64,000 nt of DNA from contig NZ_BLWC01000001.1 of the NCBI RefSeq assembly GCF_013167895.1, positions 2,294,001 through 2,358,000 on the forward strand, in the 5' to 3' direction. The notes below the pieces were generated by a model. It worked only from the letters and a program-made list of their open reading frames with translations. It made no database searches and was not told the DNA's origin. The position numbers and the translations under genes were made by a program. Positions 18,485 to 27,823 of the stretch are shown here, piece by piece (positions within the stretch are counted from its first letter, which is position 1; every line of letters starts with the position of its first letter). The DNA comes from Streptomyces fulvorobeus (GTDB lineage Bacteria > Actinomycetota > Actinomycetes > Streptomycetales > Streptomycetaceae).

Positions 18485-20164
18485 ATGGATGTCATGCCGC
18501 AGCAGGACCCGGAATCCCGTCAGCCGCCCGGCCCCTACGACTCCCCGTCCGGCGCCTCCGCGTTCGCGCCGGAGGGCGCGACGGCCCTCGCACCGCCTGC
18601 CCCCACGCTGCGGACGACCCTGCGCCGTGCCGCGCTGGGGGCGGTGGCGGCGGCGGTGCTCGTGACGGGGGCGGTGGTGGCCGTGCCGGAGAACCGCAGG
18701 GACACCGGGCCGCGCCTGCCCGGGCCGGCCGAAAGGGCGCGGGAGGCGAGCGCGGCGGGCTCCCCCGCCGCGCTCACGGATCTCACGGCCCTGATCGGGG
18801 ACCGGCGGAAGTGGGTGGCCGGGCACCCGGAGGACGCGCAGTCGTGGGCGGTGCTCGGTTCGGCGTACGTGGAGTGGGGGCGGCGCACCGCGGACGCGGC
18901 GTCCTACACGCGGGCGGAGGAGGCACTGCGGCGTTCGCTGGACGCGCGTCCCGGGGAACGCGGCAACGGGGAGGCGTGGGCGGGCCTGGCGGCGCTCGCC
19001 AACGCGCGGCAGGACTTCCTCGCGGCGAAGAAGTGGGGCGAGGCGGTGAGGGCGCGGGAGCCGAAGACGTGGCGGGCGTACGACGTCCTGATCGACGCGT
19101 ACAACGGCCTGGGCGACTACAAGGCGGCCGGGGAGGCGACGGAGGAGTTCGGCCGGCTCCGCAAGGGGGTGCCGGCCCTGGTCCGTACGGCGCAGATGTA
19201 CCGCGACAGGGGGTGGCGCGAGGACGCGCTCGCCACCGCGCAGGAGGCGGCGGACCGGGCGACCACCCTGGCGGGGAAGGCGGAGGCCCTGCACCGGCTG
19301 GGCGAGCTGGCCTGGGAGCGCGGTGAGCCGGCGGAGGCCCTGGCCCAGTACGACGCGGCCCTGCGCACCGACGGCGGTCAGCACGCCTCGCACGCGGGCC
19401 GGGCCCGCGCGCTGGCGGCCCTGGACCGGGCGGACGAGGCGCTGGCGGCGTACCAGACGGCGGTGGAGAAGCTGCCCCGCCCGGAGTACGTGCTCGAACT
19501 GGGCGAGCTGTACGAGTCCCTGGGCCTGGACGGCGACGCCCTCACCCAGTACACGAAGCTGCGCGGGATGCTGGAGCGGGCGAGGACCGCCGGGGTGAAC
19601 GAGACCCTGGTCCTGGCCCGCCTGGAGACGGACCACGGCGACGCGGCGGCGGCGGTGGAGCTGCTGCGCGCGGAGTGGGCCCGCCGGCACCGCAGCGCCG
19701 CGGTGGCGGACGCCCTGGGATGGGCGCTGCACCGGTCGGGGGACTCGGCGCGGGCGGTGGAGTACGCCCGCAAGGCCATGGAGACGGGCGTCAGGAACGC
19801 CTCGTACGCGTACCACCTGGGTGTCATCGAACGGGAGCTGGCCCGGTACGGTCCGGCCCGCCGTCACCTTGAGGAGGCCCTGCGCACCAACCCGGCGTTC
19901 TCGCCGCTGGCCGCGCCCCTGGCAAAGGACGCCCTGGCCGCCCTCGGCGACCTGGCGGACGGCGGTCCGAAGGACGTGCGGCCCGCCACCCCTCCGGCGA
20001 CGGCCCCGGAACCTGCCCCCGAACCGACGGCGTCGGCGTCGGCCCCGCCGGAGCGGACGCCCCCGTCCCGGGCGCCGGAGCGGACGTCCTCCGCATCCGC
20101 CGGCCGGACGGCTCCCGCCCCGGCCGGCACGGCCCCGTCCGCCGGCGCGTCCGGGGGGCGGTGA
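18485..20164 (+). CDS. Tetratricopeptide-repeat protein with N-terminal membrane anchor
   Basis: 559 aa. A Pro-rich N-terminus of about 40 residues precedes one hydrophobic helix (about 50-68), then repeated helical TPR units from about 110 to 470, for example ALHRLGELAWERGEPAEALA, and a Pro/Ala/Ser-rich tail of about 70 residues. Probably a membrane-tethered scaffold; partners unknown. Starts at 18485 or 18494 (ATG) or 18476 (GTG) are all in frame and none has a strong Shine-Dalgarno. It is divergent from the FAD oxidase and convergent with hppD. Confidence 0.78.
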   Translation: MDVMPQQDPESRQPPGPYDSPSGASAFAPEGATALAPPAPTLRTTLRRAALGAVAAAVLVTGAVVAVPENRRDTGPRLPGPAERAREASAAGSPAALTDLTALIGDRRKWVAGHPEDAQSWAVLGSAYVEWGRRTADAASYTRAEEALRRSLDARPGERGNGEAWAGLAALANARQDFLAAKKWGEAVRAREPKTWRAYDVLIDAYNGLGDYKAAGEATEEFGRLRKGVPALVRTAQMYRDRGWREDALATAQEAADRATTLAGKAEALHRLGELAWERGEPAEALAQYDAALRTDGGQHASHAGRARALAALDRADEALAAYQTAVEKLPRPEYVLELGELYESLGLDGDALTQYTKLRGMLERARTAGVNETLVLARLETDHGDAAAAVELLRAEWARRHRSAAVADALGWALHRSGDSARAVEYARKAMETGVRNASYAYHLGVIERELARYGPARRHLEEALRTNPAFSPLAAPLAKDALAALGDLADGGPKDVRPATPPATAPEPAPEPTASASAPPERTPPSRAPERTSSASAGRTAPAPAGTAPSAGASGGR

Positions 20165-20193
20165 CCGCGGTCCTGGCGGCGGCTGCGCGGGGA

Positions 20194-20215
20194 ACGGGCC
20201 CCGTGCGGGGCCCGT
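20194..20215. terminator. Stem-loop between the TPR gene and hppD
   Basis: A 9-bp perfect inverted repeat (20194-20202 with 20207-20215), loop GTGC, lies between two convergent genes. Confidence 0.6.
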
Positions 20216-20233
20216 CGCGCTGACCCGGCAGGG

Positions 20234-21433
<1,200 letters not shown>

Positions 21434-21516
21434 TCAATCTGTGCAGCGGGGGTGCCGTCAAGGTCGGCGATCTGTACATGATGACCATCACTTACTCGAC
21501 CCCCTGGAGGCGGACC

Positions 21517-21990
21517 GTGACGATCGACCGGCTGGACGGACGGCTCATCGTGCTGCTGGCCCGGGAACCCCGTATCGGAGTGCTTGAGGCGTCCCGGCGT
21601 CTCGGGGTGGCGCGCGGGACCGTGCAGGCCCGGATGGACCGCCTTCAGTCGAACGGGGTAATCCGGGGCTTCGGTCCCGACGTGGACCCGGCGGCGCTCG
21701 GCTACCCGGTCACCGCCTTCGCCACGCTGGAGATCAAGCAGGGCCAAGGGGCCGACGTACGGGCGCATTTGGGCGGTGTGCCGGAGGTGCTGGAGCTGCA
21801 CACCACGACCGGGCACGGCGACATGCTGTGCCGGCTCGTCGCCCGCTCGAACGCCGATCTTCAGCGGGTGATCGACCTGGTCGTCGGTTTTGATGGCATT
21901 GTCCGGGCCTCCACGGCGATCGTCATGGAAAACCCGGTTCCGCTCCGCATCATCCCGCTGGTCGAGCAGGCTGCGGAGGACACCGACTGA
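21517..21990 (+). CDS. Lrp/AsnC family transcriptional regulator
   Basis: 157 aa. An N-terminal winged helix (IDRLDGRLIVLLAREPRIGV, then ASRRLGVARGTVQARMDRL) is followed by a RAM ligand-binding domain (ALGYPVTAFATLEI, later GHGDMLCRLVARS). The GTG at 21517 is chosen because a perfect GGAGG sits 6 bases upstream; an in-frame ATG at 21478 lacks one. It is divergent from hppD, so aromatic amino-acid catabolism is a likely target, and it lies 15 bases ahead of a transporter operon that it may also control. Confidence 0.87.
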   Translation: MTIDRLDGRLIVLLAREPRIGVLEASRRLGVARGTVQARMDRLQSNGVIRGFGPDVDPAALGYPVTAFATLEIKQGQGADVRAHLGGVPEVLELHTTTGHGDMLCRLVARSNADLQRVIDLVVGFDGIVRASTAIVMENPVPLRIIPLVEQAAEDTD

Positions 21991-22005
21991 GCCGGGGAGT
22001 GACGT

Positions 22006-22653
22006 GTGAGCTTCTGGGAGTACCTGGGAAATAGGCACCAGCAACTGCTCACCGACGCCTTCCAGCACGTCAGTGCCGTCTTCCAGTGCATGGTCATCGC
22101 CACCGTGCTGGGCGTCCTGATCGGGGTGGCCGGCTACCGCAGCGGCTGGGGCGGGTCCCTGGCCGTCACCTCGACGGCGACGATCCTGACCATCCCCTCC
22201 CTCGCCGCGATCGGTCTGCTGATCCCGCTGGTGGGTCTCGGCGTGCCCCCCACCGTCATCGCGCTGACGCTGTACGGGCTGCTGCCCGTCGTCCGCAACT
22301 CCATCGTCGGGCTGCGCGGCGTCGATCCGTCCCTCGTGGACGCGGCGACGGGTATCGGGATGTCGCGGATCGCCCGGCTGTGCCGGGTGGAGTTGCCGCT
22401 CGCCTGGCCGCCGATCCTGACCGGTATCCGGGTCTCGACGCAGATGCTGATGGGGATCGCCGCCATCGCCGCGTACGCCTCCGGCCCCGGCCTCGGCAAC
22501 GAGATCTTCCGCGGGATCGCCTCACTGGGCAGCGCCAACGCGATCAACCAGGTCCTTGCCGGCACGCTCGGCATCGTCGTACTCGCCCTGCTCTTCGACG
22601 CCGCGTACGTCCTGCTCGGGCGGCTGACCATCCCCAGGGGTATCCGTGTCTGA
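22006..22653 (+). CDS. Glycine betaine/choline-type ABC transporter permease 1
   Basis: 215-aa inner-membrane permease of the ProW/OpuBB family with about five helices. The EAA-like loop DAATGIGMSRIARLCRVELP is in place. The GTG start at 22006 has GGGGAG 6 bases upstream. First gene of a tight four-gene operon; its end overlaps the ATPase start by 8 bases. A single-domain permease of this length is normal for the OpuB type, which uses two different permeases. Confidence 0.88.
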   Translation: MSFWEYLGNRHQQLLTDAFQHVSAVFQCMVIATVLGVLIGVAGYRSGWGGSLAVTSTATILTIPSLAAIGLLIPLVGLGVPPTVIALTLYGLLPVVRNSIVGLRGVDPSLVDAATGIGMSRIARLCRVELPLAWPPILTGIRVSTQMLMGIAAIAAYASGPGLGNEIFRGIASLGSANAINQVLAGTLGIVVLALLFDAAYVLLGRLTIPRGIRV

Positions 22654-23905
22654 GACTACGACCGGTGCCGGGCCCGGCAGCACGGCGACATCCGGCGCCC
22701 CCATCCGGCTGGAGAATCTGACCAAGGCGTATCCGGGCAGTGCGAGCCCCGCGGTGGACAACGTCTCGATGGAGATCAAGGCCGGTGAGACGGTCGTCTT
22801 CGTGGGGCCCTCCGGCTGCGGGAAGTCCACCACGCTGAAGATGATCAACCGGCTGATCGAGCCGACGTCCGGGCGGATCAGGATCGGCGACGAGGACGTC
22901 ACCGACATCGACCCGGTGAAGCTCCGCCGCAAGATCGGGTACGCGATCCAGTCCTCCGGCCTCTTCCCGCACATGACGGTCGCGGAGAACATCGCGCTCG
23001 TACCGAAGATGGCCGGCTGGTCGAAGTCGCGGGTGAAGGACCGGGTCGAGGAGATGCTCGATCTGGTGGGACTCGATCCGCGGGAGTTCCACGGGCGGTA
23101 TCCGCGGCAGCTGTCGGGTGGTCAGCAGCAGCGGGTGGGGGTGGCGCGGGCGCTGGCCGCCGATCCGCCGGTACTGCTGATGGACGAGCCGTTCGGCGCC
23201 GTCGACCCGATCACCCGCGACCACCTCCAGGACGAGCTGATCCGGCTCCAGCACGAGCTCCACAAGACGATCGTGTTCGTCACCCACGACTTCGACGAGG
23301 CGATCAAGCTGGGCGACCGGATCGCGGTGCTGCGGGAGCGTTCGCACATCGCCCAGTTCGACACCCCCGAGGCGATCCTCACCAATCCGACGGACGACTT
23401 CGTGTCCGGTTTCGTGGGCGCGGGCGCGGCCCTCAAGCGGCTCAACCTCACGCGGGTACGGGATGTGGGGATCGCGGACTTCCCCACCGTGACGGTCGAC
23501 GACCCGCTCCAGTCGATCTTCAACAAGCTGCGCAACGGCCCGCACAACGAGCTGCTGATGCTGGACCGCAGGAACCGTCCGTACAAGTGGCTGCGGCGCG
23601 GCGACCTGATGCGGGCGCGCGGGTCGCTGGCCCGGGCCGGGCAGCTGGTGCACGACACGGTGACGCGCGACGCGACGCTGCACGACGCCCTGGAGGCGGT
23701 GCTGACCGACAGCGGCGGCCGGGTGGCGGTGACGGGGCGGCGCGGGGAGTTCATCGGGGTCGTCGACATGGTGACGCTGATGAACTCCGTGCAGGAGCTC
23801 CTGGAGGCCGACCGGCTCACCGCGATCGAGCACGAGCACGACCTGGAGGAGCTGCGGGCCCACCGGACCGGACAGGAGCTGGAGGGGGGTGGCACCACCC
23901 CATGA
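22646..23905 (+). CDS. Glycine betaine/choline-type ABC transporter ATP-binding subunit with CBS region
   Basis: 419-aa ATPase. Walker A is GPSGCGKST, the signature motif LSGGQQQR, Walker B VLLMDEPFG. A C-terminal extension from about residue 270 resembles the tandem CBS domains by which OpuA-type ATPases sense ionic strength (ATLHDALEAVLTDSGGRVAV). It overlaps the upstream permease by 8 bases and the downstream permease by 4 (ATGA). Powers uptake of a quaternary amine osmolyte or its precursor. Confidence 0.9.
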   Translation: MSETTTGAGPGSTATSGAPIRLENLTKAYPGSASPAVDNVSMEIKAGETVVFVGPSGCGKSTTLKMINRLIEPTSGRIRIGDEDVTDIDPVKLRRKIGYAIQSSGLFPHMTVAENIALVPKMAGWSKSRVKDRVEEMLDLVGLDPREFHGRYPRQLSGGQQQRVGVARALAADPPVLLMDEPFGAVDPITRDHLQDELIRLQHELHKTIVFVTHDFDEAIKLGDRIAVLRERSHIAQFDTPEAILTNPTDDFVSGFVGAGAALKRLNLTRVRDVGIADFPTVTVDDPLQSIFNKLRNGPHNELLMLDRRNRPYKWLRRGDLMRARGSLARAGQLVHDTVTRDATLHDALEAVLTDSGGRVAVTGRRGEFIGVVDMVTLMNSVQELLEADRLTAIEHEHDLEELRAHRTGQELEGGGTTP

Positions 23906-24768
23906 GTCCGAGCCATCAGGCGCCTGGCGGGCGCGGGGTGCCGGGGACGCGACCGCCCGGCGAGCACGACGTGGGCGGCCAGGCATTCCGCGACGAGGAG
24001 GAGTACCCCTCGCCGGTACCGGCCGGCCCGCCGCGGCGGATCACCTGGCGCAAGCTGGTACCGGTGCCGCTCGCCCTCGCGGCGATCCTGGCCCTCACCT
24101 ACCTGTGGATCACCGGCGTCCACCTGGACTCGATCGCGAGGAACTCGCTGGACGACGGCAACGTGCGGCTGCGGGTCTGGCAGCACATCAGGCTGACGGC
24201 TGTCTCGACCTTCTGGGTGCTGGTCATCGCGATCCCCCTGGGCATCGCGCTGACCAGGCGGAGGCTGCGCCGGGGCGCCCCGGTGGTCACGGCCGTCGCC
24301 AACGTCGGGCAGGCCACGCCTGCGATCGGGCTGCTGGCCCTGCTGGTGATCTGGCTCGGTATCGGCCCGTCCACGGCGATCATCGGCATGGTGATCTACG
24401 CGGTGCTCCCGGTGCTGTCCAACACGGTGGCCGGTCTGAGATCGATCGACCCGACGCTGGTCGAGGCCGCGCGCGGGATCGGGATGTCGGGCGTGGGGGT
24501 GCTCGCGAAGGTGGAGCTGCCGCTCGCCGTACCGCTGATCCTGGCGGGGGTGCGGACGGCCCTGGTGCTGAACGTGGGTACGGCGACGCTGGCCACGTTC
24601 GGCGGCGGCGGCGGGCTCGGTGACCTGATCACGTCGGGCATCCAGACGCAGCGCATGCCGGTCCTGGTGCTCGGTTCCGTCCTCACGGTGGTGCTGGCGC
24701 TGCTGGTGGACTGGATGGCCTCGCTGGTCGAGGTGTCGCTGACTCCGCGTGGTTTGGAGGCACCGTGA
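23902..24768 (+). CDS. Glycine betaine/choline-type ABC transporter permease 2
   Basis: 288-aa permease. Residues 1-45 are a hydrophilic Pro/Gly-rich cytoplasmic extension, followed by about six helices and the coupling loop EAARGIGMSGVGVLAKVELP. Start ATG at 23902 overlaps the ATPase stop; a longer upstream opening in this frame is ruled out because it lies inside the ATPase gene. Its stop overlaps the binding-protein start (GTGA). Confidence 0.88.
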   Translation: MSPSHQAPGGRGVPGTRPPGEHDVGGQAFRDEEEYPSPVPAGPPRRITWRKLVPVPLALAAILALTYLWITGVHLDSIARNSLDDGNVRLRVWQHIRLTAVSTFWVLVIAIPLGIALTRRRLRRGAPVVTAVANVGQATPAIGLLALLVIWLGIGPSTAIIGMVIYAVLPVLSNTVAGLRSIDPTLVEAARGIGMSGVGVLAKVELPLAVPLILAGVRTALVLNVGTATLATFGGGGGLGDLITSGIQTQRMPVLVLGSVLTVVLALLVDWMASLVEVSLTPRGLEAP

Positions 24769-25751
24769 GAGCGGGCCGACGCGCGGTCAGGGCCGCGCTC
24801 GCCGGGATGGTGGTGGCGTCGGTGGCACTCGCCGGGTGCGGGCTGAAGAGCGGTTCGCCGATGGTGGACGAGGTGGAGCCCGGCTCGGTCGGTGCGGGCG
24901 AACCGCTCAGGGGCGCTTCCCTGACCGTCACCTCGAAGAACTTCAGCGAGAACATCGTTCTCGGCCAGATGATCGGGCTGGTCTTCAAGGCGGCCGGCGC
25001 GGAGGTCCTGGACCGGACGAACCTGCCGGGCTCGATCAGCGCCCGCGAGGCGATCATCCAGGGTGACGCCGACGCGATGTACGAGTACACGGGCACCGCG
25101 TGGATCACCTACCTCGGCCGGGCGAAGCCGATCGTCGACCCGCGCAAGCAGTGGGAGGCGGTGCGTGCCCAGGACCGCCGGAACGGGGTGACGTGGCTGC
25201 CGCAGTCCACCCTCGACAACACCTACGCGCTGGCGATCAGCCGGAAGAACAACGCCAGGTACGGGCTGCGGACCCTCTCGGACGTCGCCGAGCTGGTGAA
25301 GAAGGACCCGGGCGCGGTGACGGTCTGCGTGGAGAACGAGTTCGCCGCGCGCGACGACGGTCTGCCGGGCATGGAGAAGGCGTACGGGATGAAGGTCCCG
25401 GCCGCCGGCATCCAGAAGATGGACGCCGGGATCATCTACACCCAGGTGTCGCAGTCCGACTCCTGCCTGCTCGGTGAGGTGTTCACCACGGACGGGCGGA
25501 TCAAGGCGATGGATCTGGAGGTGCTGGAGGACGACAGGCACTTCTTCCCCAACTACAACGCGGCCCCGGTCATCCACGCGGCGACCTCCGAGGAGTACCC
25601 GGAGATCGCGGACCTGCTGGACCCGGTCAGCAGGAAGCTGACGACGGAGGTGGCGCAGGAGCTCAACGCCAGGGTGGACGTGGAGGGGGAGGACCCGCAC
25701 GAGGTGGCGAAGGAGTGGCTGGTCGGGGAGGGGTTCATCCGGGAGGGGTGA
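24765..25751 (+). CDS. Glycine betaine/choline-type substrate-binding lipoprotein
   Basis: 328 aa. Signal peptide with lipobox LAGC and lipidated C25, then an OpuAC/ProX-like periplasmic-binding fold (TVTSKNFSENIVLGQMIGL, then YEYTGTAWITYLG). The fold type binds glycine betaine, choline, carnitine or proline betaine through an aromatic box; the ligand is not predictable here. Last gene of the operon, GTG start overlapping permease 2. It converges on the S16 protease gene with a 42-base gap. Confidence 0.9.
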   Translation: MRAGRRAVRAALAGMVVASVALAGCGLKSGSPMVDEVEPGSVGAGEPLRGASLTVTSKNFSENIVLGQMIGLVFKAAGAEVLDRTNLPGSISAREAIIQGDADAMYEYTGTAWITYLGRAKPIVDPRKQWEAVRAQDRRNGVTWLPQSTLDNTYALAISRKNNARYGLRTLSDVAELVKKDPGAVTVCVENEFAARDDGLPGMEKAYGMKVPAAGIQKMDAGIIYTQVSQSDSCLLGEVFTTDGRIKAMDLEVLEDDRHFFPNYNAAPVIHAATSEEYPEIADLLDPVSRKLTTEVAQELNARVDVEGEDPHEVAKEWLVGEGFIREG

Positions 25752-25793
25752 GGCTTGCGGTGGAGGAACCGGGACCGGCTGCCGGGAAGGGCG

Positions 25794-26522
25794 TCAACAG
25801 CTCGGGACCTCTCCCCCCTGCTCCAGCGCCCGCAGAGCGGACACCGCACCGCTCAGCGTGGTGACGGGAACGAGCCGCAGGCCCTTCGGCAGCTCCGCCC
25901 GCGCCTCCCCGCACTCGGCCTTCGGCACGAGGAAGACCGTCGCCCCGTCACGGCGCGCGGCCTGGGTCTTCAGGGAGACGCCGCCGACGGCGCCGACCTT
26001 GCCGTCGGCGCTGATCGTGCCGGTTCCGGCGATGCTGCGGCCACCGGTGAGATCGCCGCCCGCGCCGTCGCCCACCAGCTTGTCGATGATGCCGAGCGAG
26101 AAGAAGAGCCCGGCGCTGGGCCCTCCCACGTCGGCGAGGTTCAGGGTGACGTCGATGGAGCCGGAGTCCTTGCCGAGGTGGGCGAGGGCCGCGTCGACGG
26201 CGACGTTCTGCGACTCCTTCATGTCCCGGAGGTTGTGCCGCTCGATCTCCTTCTCGGAGCCGCCGGTCGGGTAGACGGCGTCCCGGGGCATGACCGCCCG
26301 GTCCGTCCTGAACCAGCTGTCGATCACGTCGCCGACGCGCACGTCGGCGGACGGCCCGGTGGCGACGATCGTCGTCATCCGGAGCCGGCCCTCGGTGGTC
26401 CGCGTCGGGGCGCCCTCGATGGTGATCACCGGTTTCCCGTGGTCGTTGCCGAGGACATCCGCGGTCAGCCCCGGCTCCGCCAGGGTGAACGGGAGCGGCG
26501 CGAAGGCCGCCGTACCGAACAC
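25794..26522 (-). CDS. S16-type (Lon-like) serine protease, start probably frameshifted
   Basis: 242 aa from the GTG at 26522. The C-terminal half is a Lon-type S16 protease domain: catalytic S136 in GGPSAGL and K185 in GVSLKTQAA. The middle is probably a degenerate PDZ-like region (DVIDSWFRTDRAVMPRDAV). Secreted or membrane-anchored Lon-like proteases with this layout are common in actinobacteria. The hydrophobic N-terminal helix continues upstream of 26522 in frame (ALALCALPVLAV) but without a start codon. Adding one C to the run at 26558-26561 would join it to a GTG at 26581 and give M-L-S-R-L-S-R-P-R-A-L, a normal membrane anchor. I therefore suspect a one-base deletion near the start. 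Confidence 0.78.
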   Translation of the reverse strand: MFGTAAFAPLPFTLAEPGLTADVLGNDHGKPVITIEGAPTRTTEGRLRMTTIVATGPSADVRVGDVIDSWFRTDRAVMPRDAVYPTGGSEKEIERHNLRDMKESQNVAVDAALAHLGKDSGSIDVTLNLADVGGPSAGLFFSLGIIDKLVGDGAGGDLTGGRSIAGTGTISADGKVGAVGGVSLKTQAARRDGATVFLVPKAECGEARAELPKGLRLVPVTTLSGAVSALRALEQGGEVPSC

Positions 26523-26703
26523 CGCGAGGACGGGCAGTGCGCAGAGGGCGAGCGCGCGGGGCGCGAGAGACGAGAGAGCACCCGCCCAATCTATCTGCCG
26601 TGCCCGGGTGCGGGGCGGGCGCCGCCGTGCCGCGCTCCCGGCGCGGACGGTCCCGGTGCGAGCGGGGTCCGGTCCGGCGGCCGGGCGTGCGGGGGTCGCC
26701 CGG

Positions 26704-27348
26704 CTACCGCAGCGCGTCCGCGACCTCCCGGGCGGCGTCCAGCACCCGCGGACCCACCCGCTCCGGTACGGCGTCGGCGAGCATCACCACGCCCACGCTG
26801 CCCTCCACGCCCGAGACCCCGACGAGCGGTGCGGCCGCGCCGCTCGCCCCGGCCTCCAGCTCGCCGTGCGTGAGGGTGTAGCCGGGGTGGTCCGGTGCGC
26901 TCTGCTGCCTGGCGGCGAGAATCGCCCGGCCCGCCGCTCCCCGGTCGAGCGCGTGTCGGAAGCCGGCCCGGTAGGCGACGTGGTAGTCGGTCCAGGTCGG
27001 TTCGACGACCGCCACGGCGAGGGCGTCCGTGCCGTCGACCAGGGTGAGGTGGGCGGTGGCCCCTATGTCCTCGGCCAGGGAGCGCAACGCGGGCAGCGCG
27101 GCCTCCCGGACGAGCGGGTGCACCTGGCGGCCCAGGCGGAGCACGCCCAGGCCGACCCTGGCCCGGCCGCCCAGATCGCGGCGTACCAGGGCGTGCTGTT
27201 CCAGTGTGGCGAGCAGACGGTAGACCACGGTGCGATTGACACCGAGTTTGTTGGACAACTCGGTGACGGTCAGGCCGTGGTCGGTGTCGGCGAGCAGCTT
27301 GAGGACACGCAGTCCTCGGTCGAGCGTCTGGGATGTCTCCGCGGTCAC
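26704..27348 (-). CDS. IclR family transcriptional regulator
   Basis: 214 aa. N-terminal winged helix (QTLDRGLRVLKLLADTDHGL, LGVNRTVVYRLLATLEQHAL) and a C-terminal effector domain. The GTG at 27348 is chosen for the GAGGAGAGG just upstream; an in-frame opening continues far upstream without support. The C-terminal domain is slightly short for the family. The target is unknown. A perfect CATGTG/CACATG palindrome at 27668-27682 lies about 320 bases upstream. Confidence 0.85.
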   Translation of the reverse strand: MTAETSQTLDRGLRVLKLLADTDHGLTVTELSNKLGVNRTVVYRLLATLEQHALVRRDLGGRARVGLGVLRLGRQVHPLVREAALPALRSLAEDIGATAHLTLVDGTDALAVAVVEPTWTDYHVAYRAGFRHALDRGAAGRAILAARQQSAPDHPGYTLTHGELEAGASGAAAPLVGVSGVEGSVGVVMLADAVPERVGPRVLDAAREVADALR

Positions 27349-27667
27349 GACGCCCTCTCCTCTTGGTGAGTGGCGGCGGCTCTCTCGCGGCGGTGGCGGC
27401 ACCGGTCCCAGCGGCGACGCACGGAGAGGCCGCCGGCTGGCCATGGCACCGGCTGCGCTCCGCGGCGGTATTGCCACGGGGCGTTCATATGGCGGGGACA
27501 GTAGCGAGCCAGTCCGCTCAGCGGAAGACCTCGTCCAGAATCCGGGCGTCCGTGGAAACCTCCGTACGGTTGCCGGGCATAACCGCCGGTCAGCCGGGCA
27601 CCGTCCGGAAACCGGACATCTACGCGCGTCCTGGTCGGGCGACTCGTCCGCCACGCTCCGTATAGGG

Positions 27668-27682
27668 CATGTGCACCACATG
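27668..27682. promoter_or_regulatory. Palindrome upstream of the IclR gene
   Basis: Perfect 6-bp arms CATGTG and CACATG around CAC. Operator-like; binding protein unknown, possibly IclR autoregulation. Confidence 0.35.
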
Positions 27683-27743
27683 TGAACCAGCGTTAACGGG
27701 CCGTAAACAATCGGCCAAAAATATGCCGGAAAAGTAACCGGGC

Positions 27744-27772
27744 CCAGGCGGGGAGCGGTGCTCCCGCCCAGG
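27744..27772 (-). terminator. Imperfect stem-loop after the helicase gene
   Basis: GC-rich inverted repeat with a 3-nt loop at 27757-27759 and a few mismatches, followed on the minus strand by a T-rich stretch. It is about 50 bases past the helicase stop. Confidence 0.5.
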
Positions 27773-27823
27773 CCGGCGGTGGTACGTGCAGCGTGCGGCC
27801 ACCCGGAAGGCGACTGGGTGCCA

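Larger units (their letters stand above)
27349..27823. other. Intergenic region between the helicase end and the IclR start
   Basis: No gene found. It contains the palindrome at 27668-27682, the stem-loop at 27744-27772 and an AT-richer patch at 27690-27740. The IclR promoter should lie here. Confidence 0.4.
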